Source of the DNA: Halorussus limi
Lineage (GTDB): Archaea > Halobacteriota > Halobacteria > Halobacteriales > Haladaptataceae
DNA: 64,000 nucleotides
Assembly: GCF_023238205.1 (NCBI RefSeq)
Contig: NZ_CP096659.1
Span: 1,364,001-1,428,000, forward strand
Direction: 5' to 3'
The notes below the pieces were generated by a model, which saw only the letters and a list, made by a program, of their open reading frames with translations, was not told the origin of the DNA and searched no databases. A program made the position numbers and the translations under genes. Positions 58,027 to 64,000 of this stretch are shown one piece after another (position 1 is the stretch's first letter; every line of letters begins with the position of its first letter).

Positions 58027-59054
58027 CGTCGCCCTCCCGTCGAAGTGCGCCCGTCGCGCCCGCCTATTTCGCCGTCTCCGTCGCGCTCGCGGCCTCCGTC
58101 GCTCCGCCCGCGCTTCGGCCGGGCGCTCAGCAGGTGCGCGATGGCCCGCGCCCCGGCGGTCGCGGTCAGGTTCGCGGTGCCGGATTCGAGTCCCGGCGCG
58201 CACTCCACGACCTCGAACCCGGCGAGGCGGTCCTCGCTGCCGAGCAGTCGCAGGGTCCGGAACAGTTCCCGGGTCGTGATGCCGCCGGGCGTGGGCGCGC
58301 TCACGCCGGGCGCGGCCGAGGCGTCGAGCACGTCCAAGTCCACGCTGACGTAGATGCGGTCCACGTCGCCCATCGCGTCGAGCGCGCGGTCGGCCGCCGC
58401 CACCTCGTCGTCTCCGACCTCCTCTGCAGTGACTACCTCGCCGCCCTGCTCGCGGACGTACTCGGCGTAGTCGGTGGAGGTCTCGAAGTGGCGCGCGCCG
58501 ACGCAGGCGTAGGCGTCGAGACCGTCCTCGTAGAGTTGCCGGTAGGGCGTCCCGCTGGTCGGTCCGCGGCCCTCCCGGACCTCCCGCACGTCGAGGTGGG
58601 CGTCGAAGTTGACGACGCCGAGCGTGCCCGATTCCAGCAGGGGCGCGGCGTTCGGGTAGGTCATCGAGTTGTCGCCGCCGAGGAAGACGGGGAAGGCGTC
58701 GGTGTCGTGGACGCGCTCCGCGATGGTCCGGACCCGCGATTGCAGGTCGGTGACCGACTGCTCGTCCGGGTCAGTGTCGCCCAGCGTCACGTCGCCGAGG
58801 TCGGCGAGCGACCCGACCGGCCCGGCATCGAAGTGGTGGGTCTTGGTGCCGGCGAGGTGCTGGCGGAGGGCCGCCGGTCCCTCGCTCGCGCCCTTCCGGC
58901 CGATGACCGCCCGGTCGAACGGTTCGCCGACCAGTACGGCGTCGAAGCGGTCGGCGTCGTCGATACTCGCGAGTTCGACCACGTGGCCGAACTGTTCGTC
59001 GTGGTGGTCGTTTGAGGGTCCCATCCAGTCGAAGGTGTGTCTGCAGTCGGTCAT
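58023..59054 (-). CDS. hutG: Formimidoylglutamase (arginase family)
   Basis: 343 residues. Releases formamide from formiminoglutamate to give glutamate. Manganese-ligand blocks of the ureohydrolase fold: [35 protein letters not shown] (DAHxD) and [20 protein letters not shown] (DxDxxD), with [14 protein letters not shown]-like [20 protein letters not shown] near the N-terminus. A Gly/Arg-rich tail of about 25 residues ([20 protein letters not shown]) is extra. Overlaps hutU and hutI by 4 nt each. Confidence 0.93.
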   Translation of the reverse strand: MTDCRHTFDWMGPSNDHHDEQFGHVVELASIDDADRFDAVLVGEPFDRAVIGRKGASEGPAALRQHLAGTKTHHFDAGPVGSLADLGDVTLGDTDPDEQSVTDLQSRVRTIAERVHDTDAFPVFLGGDNSMTYPNAAPLLESGTLGVVNFDAHLDVREVREGRGPTSGTPYRQLYEDGLDAYACVGARHFETSTDYAEYVREQGGEVVTAEEVGDDEVAAADRALDAMGDVDRIYVSVDLDVLDASAAPGVSAPTPGGITTRELFRTLRLLGSEDRLAGFEVVECAPGLESGTANLTATAGARAIAHLLSARPKRGRSDGGRERDGDGEIGGRDGRTSTGGRR

Positions 59055-60853
59055 TCTCGGTCCCGCATCGGTACGGCGACGTTCGATTCGTCGGCCTCCG
59101 CGAGCGCCTCGTCGTACCCGGCGTCGGCGTGGCGAATCACGCCCGTGCCGGGGTCGGTGGTGAACACCCGCCGGGCCTTCTCGGCCGCGAGGTCCGACCC
59201 GTCCAGCACGACGTGGTTGTTCGCGTGGAGCGCGTTACCGATGCCGACCCCGCCGCCGTCGTGGACCGACACGATGTCGGCCCCGGCCGCGCAGTTCAGG
59301 AGGGCGTTCAGAATCGGCCAGTCCGCAATCGCGTCGCTTCCGTCTCTCATCGCCTCGGTCTCGCGATTGGGGCTGGCGACGCTCCCGGCGTCCAAGTGGT
59401 CGCGGGTGACGACCACCGGGGCCGAGAGTTCGCCCTCGGCGACGAGTTCGTTGATTCGGAGGGCGAACCGGGCGCGTTCGGTGAGGCCATCTGGGTCGTC
59501 TCCGGACTGGTATCCCAGCCAGCAAACCCGCGACGGGAGGCCCTGAAACTCGACCCGCTCCTGCGCGAGGTCTATCCAGCGGTGGAGGTGGTCCTTCTCG
59601 GGGAACAGTTCCTTGACCGCCTCGTCGGTTCGGCGGATGTCTTCGGGGTCGCCCGAGAGCGCGGCCCACCGGAACGGACCCTTCCCGCGGCAGAACAGCG
59701 GCCGGATGTACGCCGGGACGAACCCGGGGTAGTCGAACGCCTCCTCCATCTCGCGGTGGTCCTCGACCTGTCCGCGGATGTTGTTCCCGTACTCGAAGGC
59801 GACCGCGCCCTCCTCCTGCATGTCGAGGATTCCCTGTACGTGGCGCTCCATCGTGTCCAGACTCTCCTCGACGTAGGTCTCGGGGTCCTCCTCGCGGAGT
59901 TCGTCGGCCTCCGCGACGGTGTAGCCCGAGGGGTAGTAGCCCTCCAACTCGTCGTGGGCGCTGGTCTGGTCGGTCACTACGTCGGGCACGAAGCCTCGCT
60001 CCAGCATCCCTTCGAGCATGTCGGCGGCGTTCACGTGGACGCCCACCGAGTAAGCCTCTCCGGCCTCCGCGGCCTCTCGGGCCTTCTCGATGGCCTCGTC
60101 CAAGTCGTCGGTCTTCTCCTGACAGTACCCCGTCTCGATGCGGCGGTCGATGCGCTCCTCGTCCACCTCGGCCGCGATGCAGACGCCGTGGTTCATCGTG
60201 ACCGCGAGCGGTTGGGCGCCGCCCATCCCGCCGAGTCCGCCCGTGACGACGATTTTGCCTTCGAGACCGTCGTTCTCGGGGTAGTGCTGTTCGGCGAGTT
60301 CGGCGAGGGTCTCGTAGGTCCCCTGAATGATGCCCTGCGTGCCGATGTAGGCCCACGACCCCGCGGTCATCTGCCCGTACATGATGAGGCCCTCGGCCTC
60401 CAACTCGTGGAAGTGGTCCCAGTTGTCCCACTTGCCGACGAGGTTGGAGTTGGCGATGAGGACGCGGGGCGCCCGCTCGTGGGTCTCGAACCGACCCACC
60501 GGTTTCCCGGACTGGACCAGCAGGGTCTCGGCGTCGCCCAACTCGCGCAACTCGGCCAGAATCGCGTCGTAGGCGTCCCACGACCGCGCGGCCCGGCCGG
60601 TGCCGCCGTAGACCACCAGTTCCTCGGGTTTCTCGGCGACCTCCGGGTCGAGGTTGTTGTTCAGCATGCGGAGCGCGGCCTCTTGGCGCCACCCCTCGCA
60701 CTCGATGTCGGTGCCGGTCGGTGCGCCCCGGTACTCCTTCCACTGGTCGCTGGGTTCGCCGACGCTCCACTCGGCGCCCTCGGCCGCCTCCTCGGTGGCG
60801 GCCTCGGCGTCGCCGCGTTCTTCGTCGGTCGGTTCCGGTTGGCCTTCGCTCAT
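59051..60853 (-). CDS. hutU: Urocanate hydratase
   Basis: 600 residues from ATG 60853. Uses tightly bound NAD+ as catalyst to hydrate urocanate. [100 protein letters not shown] and [20 protein letters not shown] are family blocks. First gene of the four-gene operon hutU-G-I-H, read from a promoter shared in the gap with the divergent regulator. An acidic 25-residue N-terminal extension precedes the conserved part. Confidence 0.97.
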   Translation of the reverse strand: MSEGQPEPTDEERGDAEAATEEAAEGAEWSVGEPSDQWKEYRGAPTGTDIECEGWRQEAALRMLNNNLDPEVAEKPEELVVYGGTGRAARSWDAYDAILAELRELGDAETLLVQSGKPVGRFETHERAPRVLIANSNLVGKWDNWDHFHELEAEGLIMYGQMTAGSWAYIGTQGIIQGTYETLAELAEQHYPENDGLEGKIVVTGGLGGMGGAQPLAVTMNHGVCIAAEVDEERIDRRIETGYCQEKTDDLDEAIEKAREAAEAGEAYSVGVHVNAADMLEGMLERGFVPDVVTDQTSAHDELEGYYPSGYTVAEADELREEDPETYVEESLDTMERHVQGILDMQEEGAVAFEYGNNIRGQVEDHREMEEAFDYPGFVPAYIRPLFCRGKGPFRWAALSGDPEDIRRTDEAVKELFPEKDHLHRWIDLAQERVEFQGLPSRVCWLGYQSGDDPDGLTERARFALRINELVAEGELSAPVVVTRDHLDAGSVASPNRETEAMRDGSDAIADWPILNALLNCAAGADIVSVHDGGGVGIGNALHANNHVVLDGSDLAAEKARRVFTTDPGTGVIRHADAGYDEALAEADESNVAVPMRDRE

Positions 60854-60877
60854 GGTGTATCGTTCGGGCGCGAGACG

Positions 60878-60915
60878 CAAATAGCTGAACACCGCCTAAG
60901 GGAGGGTGTTTTAAG
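60878..60915. promoter_or_regulatory. hut control region: two TATA boxes and an inverted repeat
   Basis: For hutU (minus strand) a TATA-like GCTATTTG lies at 60878-60885, 25-32 nt before the ATG. For the divergent regulator a TTTTAAG lies at 60909-60915, 27-33 nt before its ATG at 60942. Between them AACACC (60888-60893) and GGTGTT (60905-60910) form an inverted repeat with 11-bp spacing, abutting both core promoters. Confidence 0.6.
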
Positions 60916-60941
60916 TACCGGCGCGCCCCCATCTCCGGTAG

Positions 60942-61586
60942 ATGCACGAAGCGGTCCTCGGAATCGAACACCCCGGCGCGTACGCGGCGGCCACCGCGGG
61001 CACCGACACGACGGTCGAACTCTGGTGCAACGACCACTGCGACCTCCTGCACGTCGGCGGCGAGGGCGGCGCGGCGGTCGTCGCGCACGTCGAGGACGCC
61101 GTGGGCGTGCGCGAGCGAATCGCGGAGGGCGACGAGCGCCTGCTCATCACCGACGAGTGTCTGAAGGCCCGGGAGGACGACCCCATCGAGGCGACGCTGG
61201 CGGCCCACGACTGCCTGCTCGTCCCGCCGCTCCGGTACGCCGAGGGCCGGAAGTGGTGTCGCGTGCTGGCGCTCGATTCGGCCAACCTGACCGCGTTCTA
61301 CCGCGACGTGGCCGCCGAGTTCCCGGTCGTCGTCGAGTCGAAGCGCGAGGTGGCGTCGGTCCGGGCCGACCGACCGCTGCTCACGCTCGACTCGGCGCTT
61401 CCGGACCTCTCGCCGCGCCAGCGCGAGGCCCTCGTGACCGCGGTCGAGATGGGGTACTACCGGATTCCGCGCGACGCCACCACCGCCGAAATCGCCGACG
61501 AGTTGGGCGTCGAGCGCCGCACCGTCGAGGAACACCTTCGGCGGGCCGAGAACAAGGCGGTCGCCGGACTGGCGCAGTACCTCTGA
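60942..61586 (+). CDS. Bat-type (HTH_10) regulator, probable hut regulator
   Basis: 214 residues. The C-terminal 55 residues are the bacterio-opsin-activator-type HTH: LSPRQREALVTAVEMGYYRI, PRDATTAEIADELGVERRTV and EEHLRRAENKAV. The N-terminal 150 residues form an alpha/beta domain (HEAVLGIEHPGAYAAATAGT, LWCNDHCDLLHVGG, ECLKAREDDPIEATLAAHDC) without a PAS or GAF signature, perhaps the sensor. Divergent from hutU across an 88-nt gap with a shared inverted repeat. Regulation of histidine degradation is inferred from position. Confidence 0.85.
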   Translation: MHEAVLGIEHPGAYAAATAGTDTTVELWCNDHCDLLHVGGEGGAAVVAHVEDAVGVRERIAEGDERLLITDECLKAREDDPIEATLAAHDCLLVPPLRYAEGRKWCRVLALDSANLTAFYRDVAAEFPVVVESKREVASVRADRPLLTLDSALPDLSPRQREALVTAVEMGYYRIPRDATTAEIADELGVERRTVEEHLRRAENKAVAGLAQYL

Positions 61587-61628
61587 GGTCGAGGCAGTCG
61601 ATACAGTCGAGACCGGCCAGACCGCCGG

Positions 61629-62447
61629 TTACCAGTCTTGGGGCAGTTCGATGCCCGCCCGCTCGAACCGGCGACCGACGCGCCGGAGGTACTCCGACCG
61701 GATGGTCACGAACGCCTCGCGGGAGGGTTTGTCTATCCAGTAGCGGGCCTGCACGCCCGCTCGGCCGTTGTCGAGCGAGACCACCCTGACCGTCGGCGAC
61801 GGGCGGTCCAGCACGTCGTCGTGGGCGCGGGCCTCCTCCACGAGGTGGGTGGCGACCTTCCCGAGGTCCTCGTCGTCGCCGACGTGGAAAGTGTGAGAGA
61901 CCCGCCGGGGCGACTTGGCGACGGCGTTGACCACGGCGCTGGTGGCGAGTTCGGAGTTCGGCACGGTCAGCAGTTCGTTGTCGAAGGTCCGGACGCGCGT
62001 GACGCGGAAACTGATATCCTCGATGATGCCCTCCTTGTCCTGCCAGCGTATCCAGTCGCCGATGTTGAACTTCGGGTCGGTGACGATGAAGACGCCGCCC
62101 ACGAGGTTGGCCGCGATGTCCCGACTGGCGAACCCGATTGCGACCGTCAGCGCCGCGACCACCGTCGGCGGGACCGAGAGCAGGTAGCCGTAGTCGGCAA
62201 CGTCGAGCGCCAGTCGGAGCGCGACGACGATGACGGCGACGTGGAGTATCTTCAGCAGCGCGTTCGCGGCGGTCCGCGGGACGTTTCCGCCGTCGAGCGC
62301 CTGGTCGAGTCCGGGTTCGACGACCCACCTGCCGACCGCGTACGCCGCCCCGAACGTGACCAGAAATTCCAGAACGCTCCACGCGACGCCGAGATAGCCG
62401 GTCTCCGGTACGTCTGGAATCCCTACCTGCAGACCCAGCCCAGTCAC
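61629..62447 (-). CDS. Small-conductance mechanosensitive channel (MscS family)
   Basis: 272 residues, GTG start. Three hydrophobic segments, the third the pore helix PTVVAALTVAIGFASRDIAANLVGG with the Gly/Ala pattern (given in parts TVVAALTVAIGFASRD and IAANLVGGVF), then the MscS beta domain (VTDPKFNIGDWIRWQDKEGI, EDISFRVTRVRTFDNELLTV, VPNSELATSAVVN). Opens on membrane tension to release solutes during osmotic downshock, important for a halophile. Lies downstream of cydB on the same strand with 42 nt between. Confidence 0.93.
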   Translation of the reverse strand: MTGLGLQVGIPDVPETGYLGVAWSVLEFLVTFGAAYAVGRWVVEPGLDQALDGGNVPRTAANALLKILHVAVIVVALRLALDVADYGYLLSVPPTVVAALTVAIGFASRDIAANLVGGVFIVTDPKFNIGDWIRWQDKEGIIEDISFRVTRVRTFDNELLTVPNSELATSAVVNAVAKSPRRVSHTFHVGDDEDLGKVATHLVEEARAHDDVLDRPSPTVRVVSLDNGRAGVQARYWIDKPSREAFVTIRSEYLRRVGRRFERAGIELPQDW

Positions 62448-62489
62448 TCCCGGAGCGACGGCCGGAACGGCCCTGAACGTTCCGGCCGG

Positions 62490-63545
62490 TCAGTACGACT
62501 CCTCGGGGTCGATGGGGCCGCTGAACGCCGAGTAGAGGACGCCGAAGTAGGTCAACACCAGCGGAATCAGGAGCGCGGCCCCGGCGGTCAGCAACTCGAC
62601 GGCGGGCGCGCCGATGATGGCCTCCTCGACCGTCAGGCCGGTCCCCGGTTCCACGACGGGGTACAGCAGGACCGCGACCAGCGAGACCAGCGCCCCGGTC
62701 AGACCGCCCGCCGCCCCGAGCGTGACGTAGGGGTAGCCCCGCCGGGCCGCGACGACGTAACCGCCCGCGAGCAGGACCGACCCGGCGACGAGCGCGATTG
62801 GGGCCGGTGACAGGAGCGCGTCGCGCATCGCAGGCCGGAGCGCCAGCAGGACCAGCGCGACCGAGACCAGCGCGAGGTACGCCGCCGTCGCTCGGACGCC
62901 GTAGTCGGGCATCGCCTCGGCGAGCGGACCGGTGGTCTTCAAACGGAGGAACGCCGCGCCCGCGGCGACGTTGAGCGCGACGACGGCGAGACCGATTCCC
63001 AGCGAGGCGGGCGCGACGCCGGAGACGCCGAGCAACCAGTTCCCGGCGAAGACCCCGAGCAGAAAGGGCGCGCCGACGCTCCCGGCGGCGAAGGCTCGGC
63101 CCCACCACGTCCGCCACCGCCGGTCCTCGCGCTGTTCGTAGAACTCCGGAGCCATCCCTCGCAGAACGAGCGCGGCGAGCACGCCGAACAGCAGGAGGTA
63201 GTGGCGACTGAACAGCGCGGCGTACACCGCCGGGAAGGCCGCGAACAGGCCGCCGCCGAAGACGACTAGCCAGACCTCGTTGCCGTCCCAGAACGGGCCG
63301 ATGGCCGCGAGACACTGCTCGCGCTCGCGTTCGCAGCGTCGGCGCTCGCTCTCGGTGGCGTTTCGCGCCGTTCGGCCCCGCAGGGCGAAGATGGCTCCGA
63401 CGCCGAAGTCCCACCCGTCGAGGAACAGGAATATCGCGAGGAACGCGAACACCACGCCGAACCAGAGGTCCGAGAGCGCGACCCCGAACCAGACCGTCTG
63501 GGAGGCGAGCGGACCGACCGCTCCGGTCGAGAGCGGGTCAGTCAT
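62490..63545 (-). CDS. cydB: Cytochrome bd oxidase subunit II
   Basis: 351 residues, about eight to nine membrane segments. Family blocks: FLDGWDFGVGAIFALRGRTA, GPFWDGNEVWLVVFGGGLFA, AAFPAVYAALFSRHYLLLF and APEFYEQREDRRWRTWWGRA. Together with CydA it oxidises quinol and reduces oxygen. Its ATG overlaps the cydA stop by 8 nt, the normal cydAB order. A small cydX is not seen. The C-terminus ends GPIDPEESY. Confidence 0.95.
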   Translation of the reverse strand: MTDPLSTGAVGPLASQTVWFGVALSDLWFGVVFAFLAIFLFLDGWDFGVGAIFALRGRTARNATESERRRCEREREQCLAAIGPFWDGNEVWLVVFGGGLFAAFPAVYAALFSRHYLLLFGVLAALVLRGMAPEFYEQREDRRWRTWWGRAFAAGSVGAPFLLGVFAGNWLLGVSGVAPASLGIGLAVVALNVAAGAAFLRLKTTGPLAEAMPDYGVRATAAYLALVSVALVLLALRPAMRDALLSPAPIALVAGSVLLAGGYVVAARRGYPYVTLGAAGGLTGALVSLVAVLLYPVVEPGTGLTVEEAIIGAPAVELLTAGAALLIPLVLTYFGVLYSAFSGPIDPEESY

Positions 63546-64000
63546 CCTCGCTAACCTCCGTCGGGGTCGGCGCTGGCGCTCGGTCGCGCACGGGGTCGGG
63601 GAGGCTCTCCCCGTCCTCGACCTTCGGCCCTCGCCGAATCAGTCGCCCGACGACGTAGGTGTACAGCGAGAGCAGGACGGCGTAGCCCCCGACGAATCCC
63701 GCCAGCGTCAGGGTCGCTTCGGTGGCCGTGAGGCCGGGCGAGACGCCCTCGGTGGTCTTCATCACGCCCTGAATCACCCACGGCTGGCGACCGACTTCGG
63801 TGACTATCCAGCCGAGTTCGACGCCGAAGATGCCCAGCACCGACGACGCCATCAGCGCCTTCTGGAGCAGGCGGTCCTCGAACAGTTCGCCGGTCCACCA
63901 GCGATAGCCTGCCCAGAACGCGAGCAGGACGAACCAGAACCCGAGCGCGACCATCGCCCGGAACGACCAGAAGACGACCGCGACCGGGGGCGACCCCTCG
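63538..64000 (-). CDS. cydA: Cytochrome bd oxidase subunit I (partial, C-terminal part)
   Basis: The open frame enters from the right window edge and ends at TGA 63538-63540, giving the last 153 residues. Conserved features of the CydA C-terminal half are present: VVFWSFRAMVALGFWF, WIVTEVGRQPWVIQGVMKTT and the last membrane segment (LTLAGFVGGYAVLLSLYTYV). The tail is acidic and Pro-rich (APAPTPTEVSEDD). The heme-ligand region and quinol-binding loop lie beyond the window. Confidence 0.93.
   Translation of the reverse strand, partial: EGSPPVAVVFWSFRAMVALGFWFVLLAFWAGYRWWTGELFEDRLLQKALMASSVLGIFGVELGWIVTEVGRQPWVIQGVMKTTEGVSPGLTATEATLTLAGFVGGYAVLLSLYTYVVGRLIRRGPKVEDGESLPDPVRDRAPAPTPTEVSEDD

Noticed and set aside
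59235-61535. 766-residue minus-strand frame over hutU and the regulator
   Set aside because: It overlaps two convincing genes and translates to Arg/Gly/Pro-rich low-complexity sequence with no recognisable domain.
61381-63414. 677-residue minus-strand frame over mscS and cydB
   Set aside because: Shadow of the true frames of mscS and cydB; no motif, extreme Arg content.
1-64000. Search for tRNA, rRNA, transposase, integrase and restriction or other defence clusters
   Set aside because: No tRNA T-loop-like sequences in intergenic gaps, no rRNA blocks and no mobile-element or defence-cluster proteins were recognised. A tRNAscan/Infernal run would settle the RNA question.

Overview
The window is chromosomal DNA from a halophilic archaeon (class Halobacteria). 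Evidence: GC-rich coding DNA with acidic Asp/Glu-rich proteins, Tat signal peptides, TATA boxes about 25-35 nt upstream of many start codons (leaderless-type transcripts), and archaeal genes such as the A-type ATP synthase, aRF1, a CTP-dependent riboflavin kinase, Taw1, Rpa3/Rpap3 and Tfx. I cannot fix the genus. No tRNA, rRNA, CRISPR array, insertion sequence or integrase was seen, and coding is dense apart from a few AT-richer gaps.

Layout. 1-7 kb: two tandem small Tat-secreted paralogues, proline dehydrogenase, an overlooked 21-residue ORF with a strong ribosome binding site, a DUF502 protein, branched-chain aminotransferase, and a riboflavin operon (regulator/kinase fusion plus ribB) with a visible operator. 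7-12 kb: Taw1, then a class II lanthipeptide synthetase (LanM) and, upstream of it, an unannotated 52-residue peptide ending in Cys-Cys that looks like its precursor (LanA), with a hairpin between the two. 12-24 kb: NhaC antiporter, a beta-propeller/pseudokinase membrane protein, ArgS, a MinD4-like ATPase, aRF1, a Nudix hydrolase, a Gln-rich protein with an apparent frame break, and a radical SAM protein. 24-36 kb: DUF373 protein, a third Tat paralogue, a prenyl diphosphate synthase, then cell-surface genes with two membrane-tethered helix-turn-helix regulators, an S8 protease, EtfAB, a pilin-like protein and a methyltransferase.

36-45 kb holds the complete A-type ATP synthase set in the order H-I-K-E-C-F-A-B-D, with extra promoters apparent before K and D. 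45-55 kb is a mixed housekeeping and small-protein region (TRAM, Tfx, winged-helix regulator, SDR, Dph6-like, mannose-1-phosphate guanylyltransferase, LysE exporter, Rpa3-Rpap3, zinc-ribbon proteins). 55-61.6 kb is a tightly overlapping histidine-utilisation operon hutU-G-I-H, divergent from a Bat-type regulator with an inverted repeat between them. The window ends with an MscS channel and cytochrome bd oxidase (cydB, partial cydA).

The most novel-looking item is the minimal lanA-lanM pair: the peptide is below usual gene-calling length and no dedicated transporter or leader protease is nearby. Other items worth follow-up are the pseudokinase fusion, the frame break in the Gln-rich gene, several operator-like repeats next to regulators, and a 19-bp promoter element shared by rpa3 and a small-protein gene at the same distance from the start codon. 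All functional calls come from motif recognition in the translated sequence; no database search was run.
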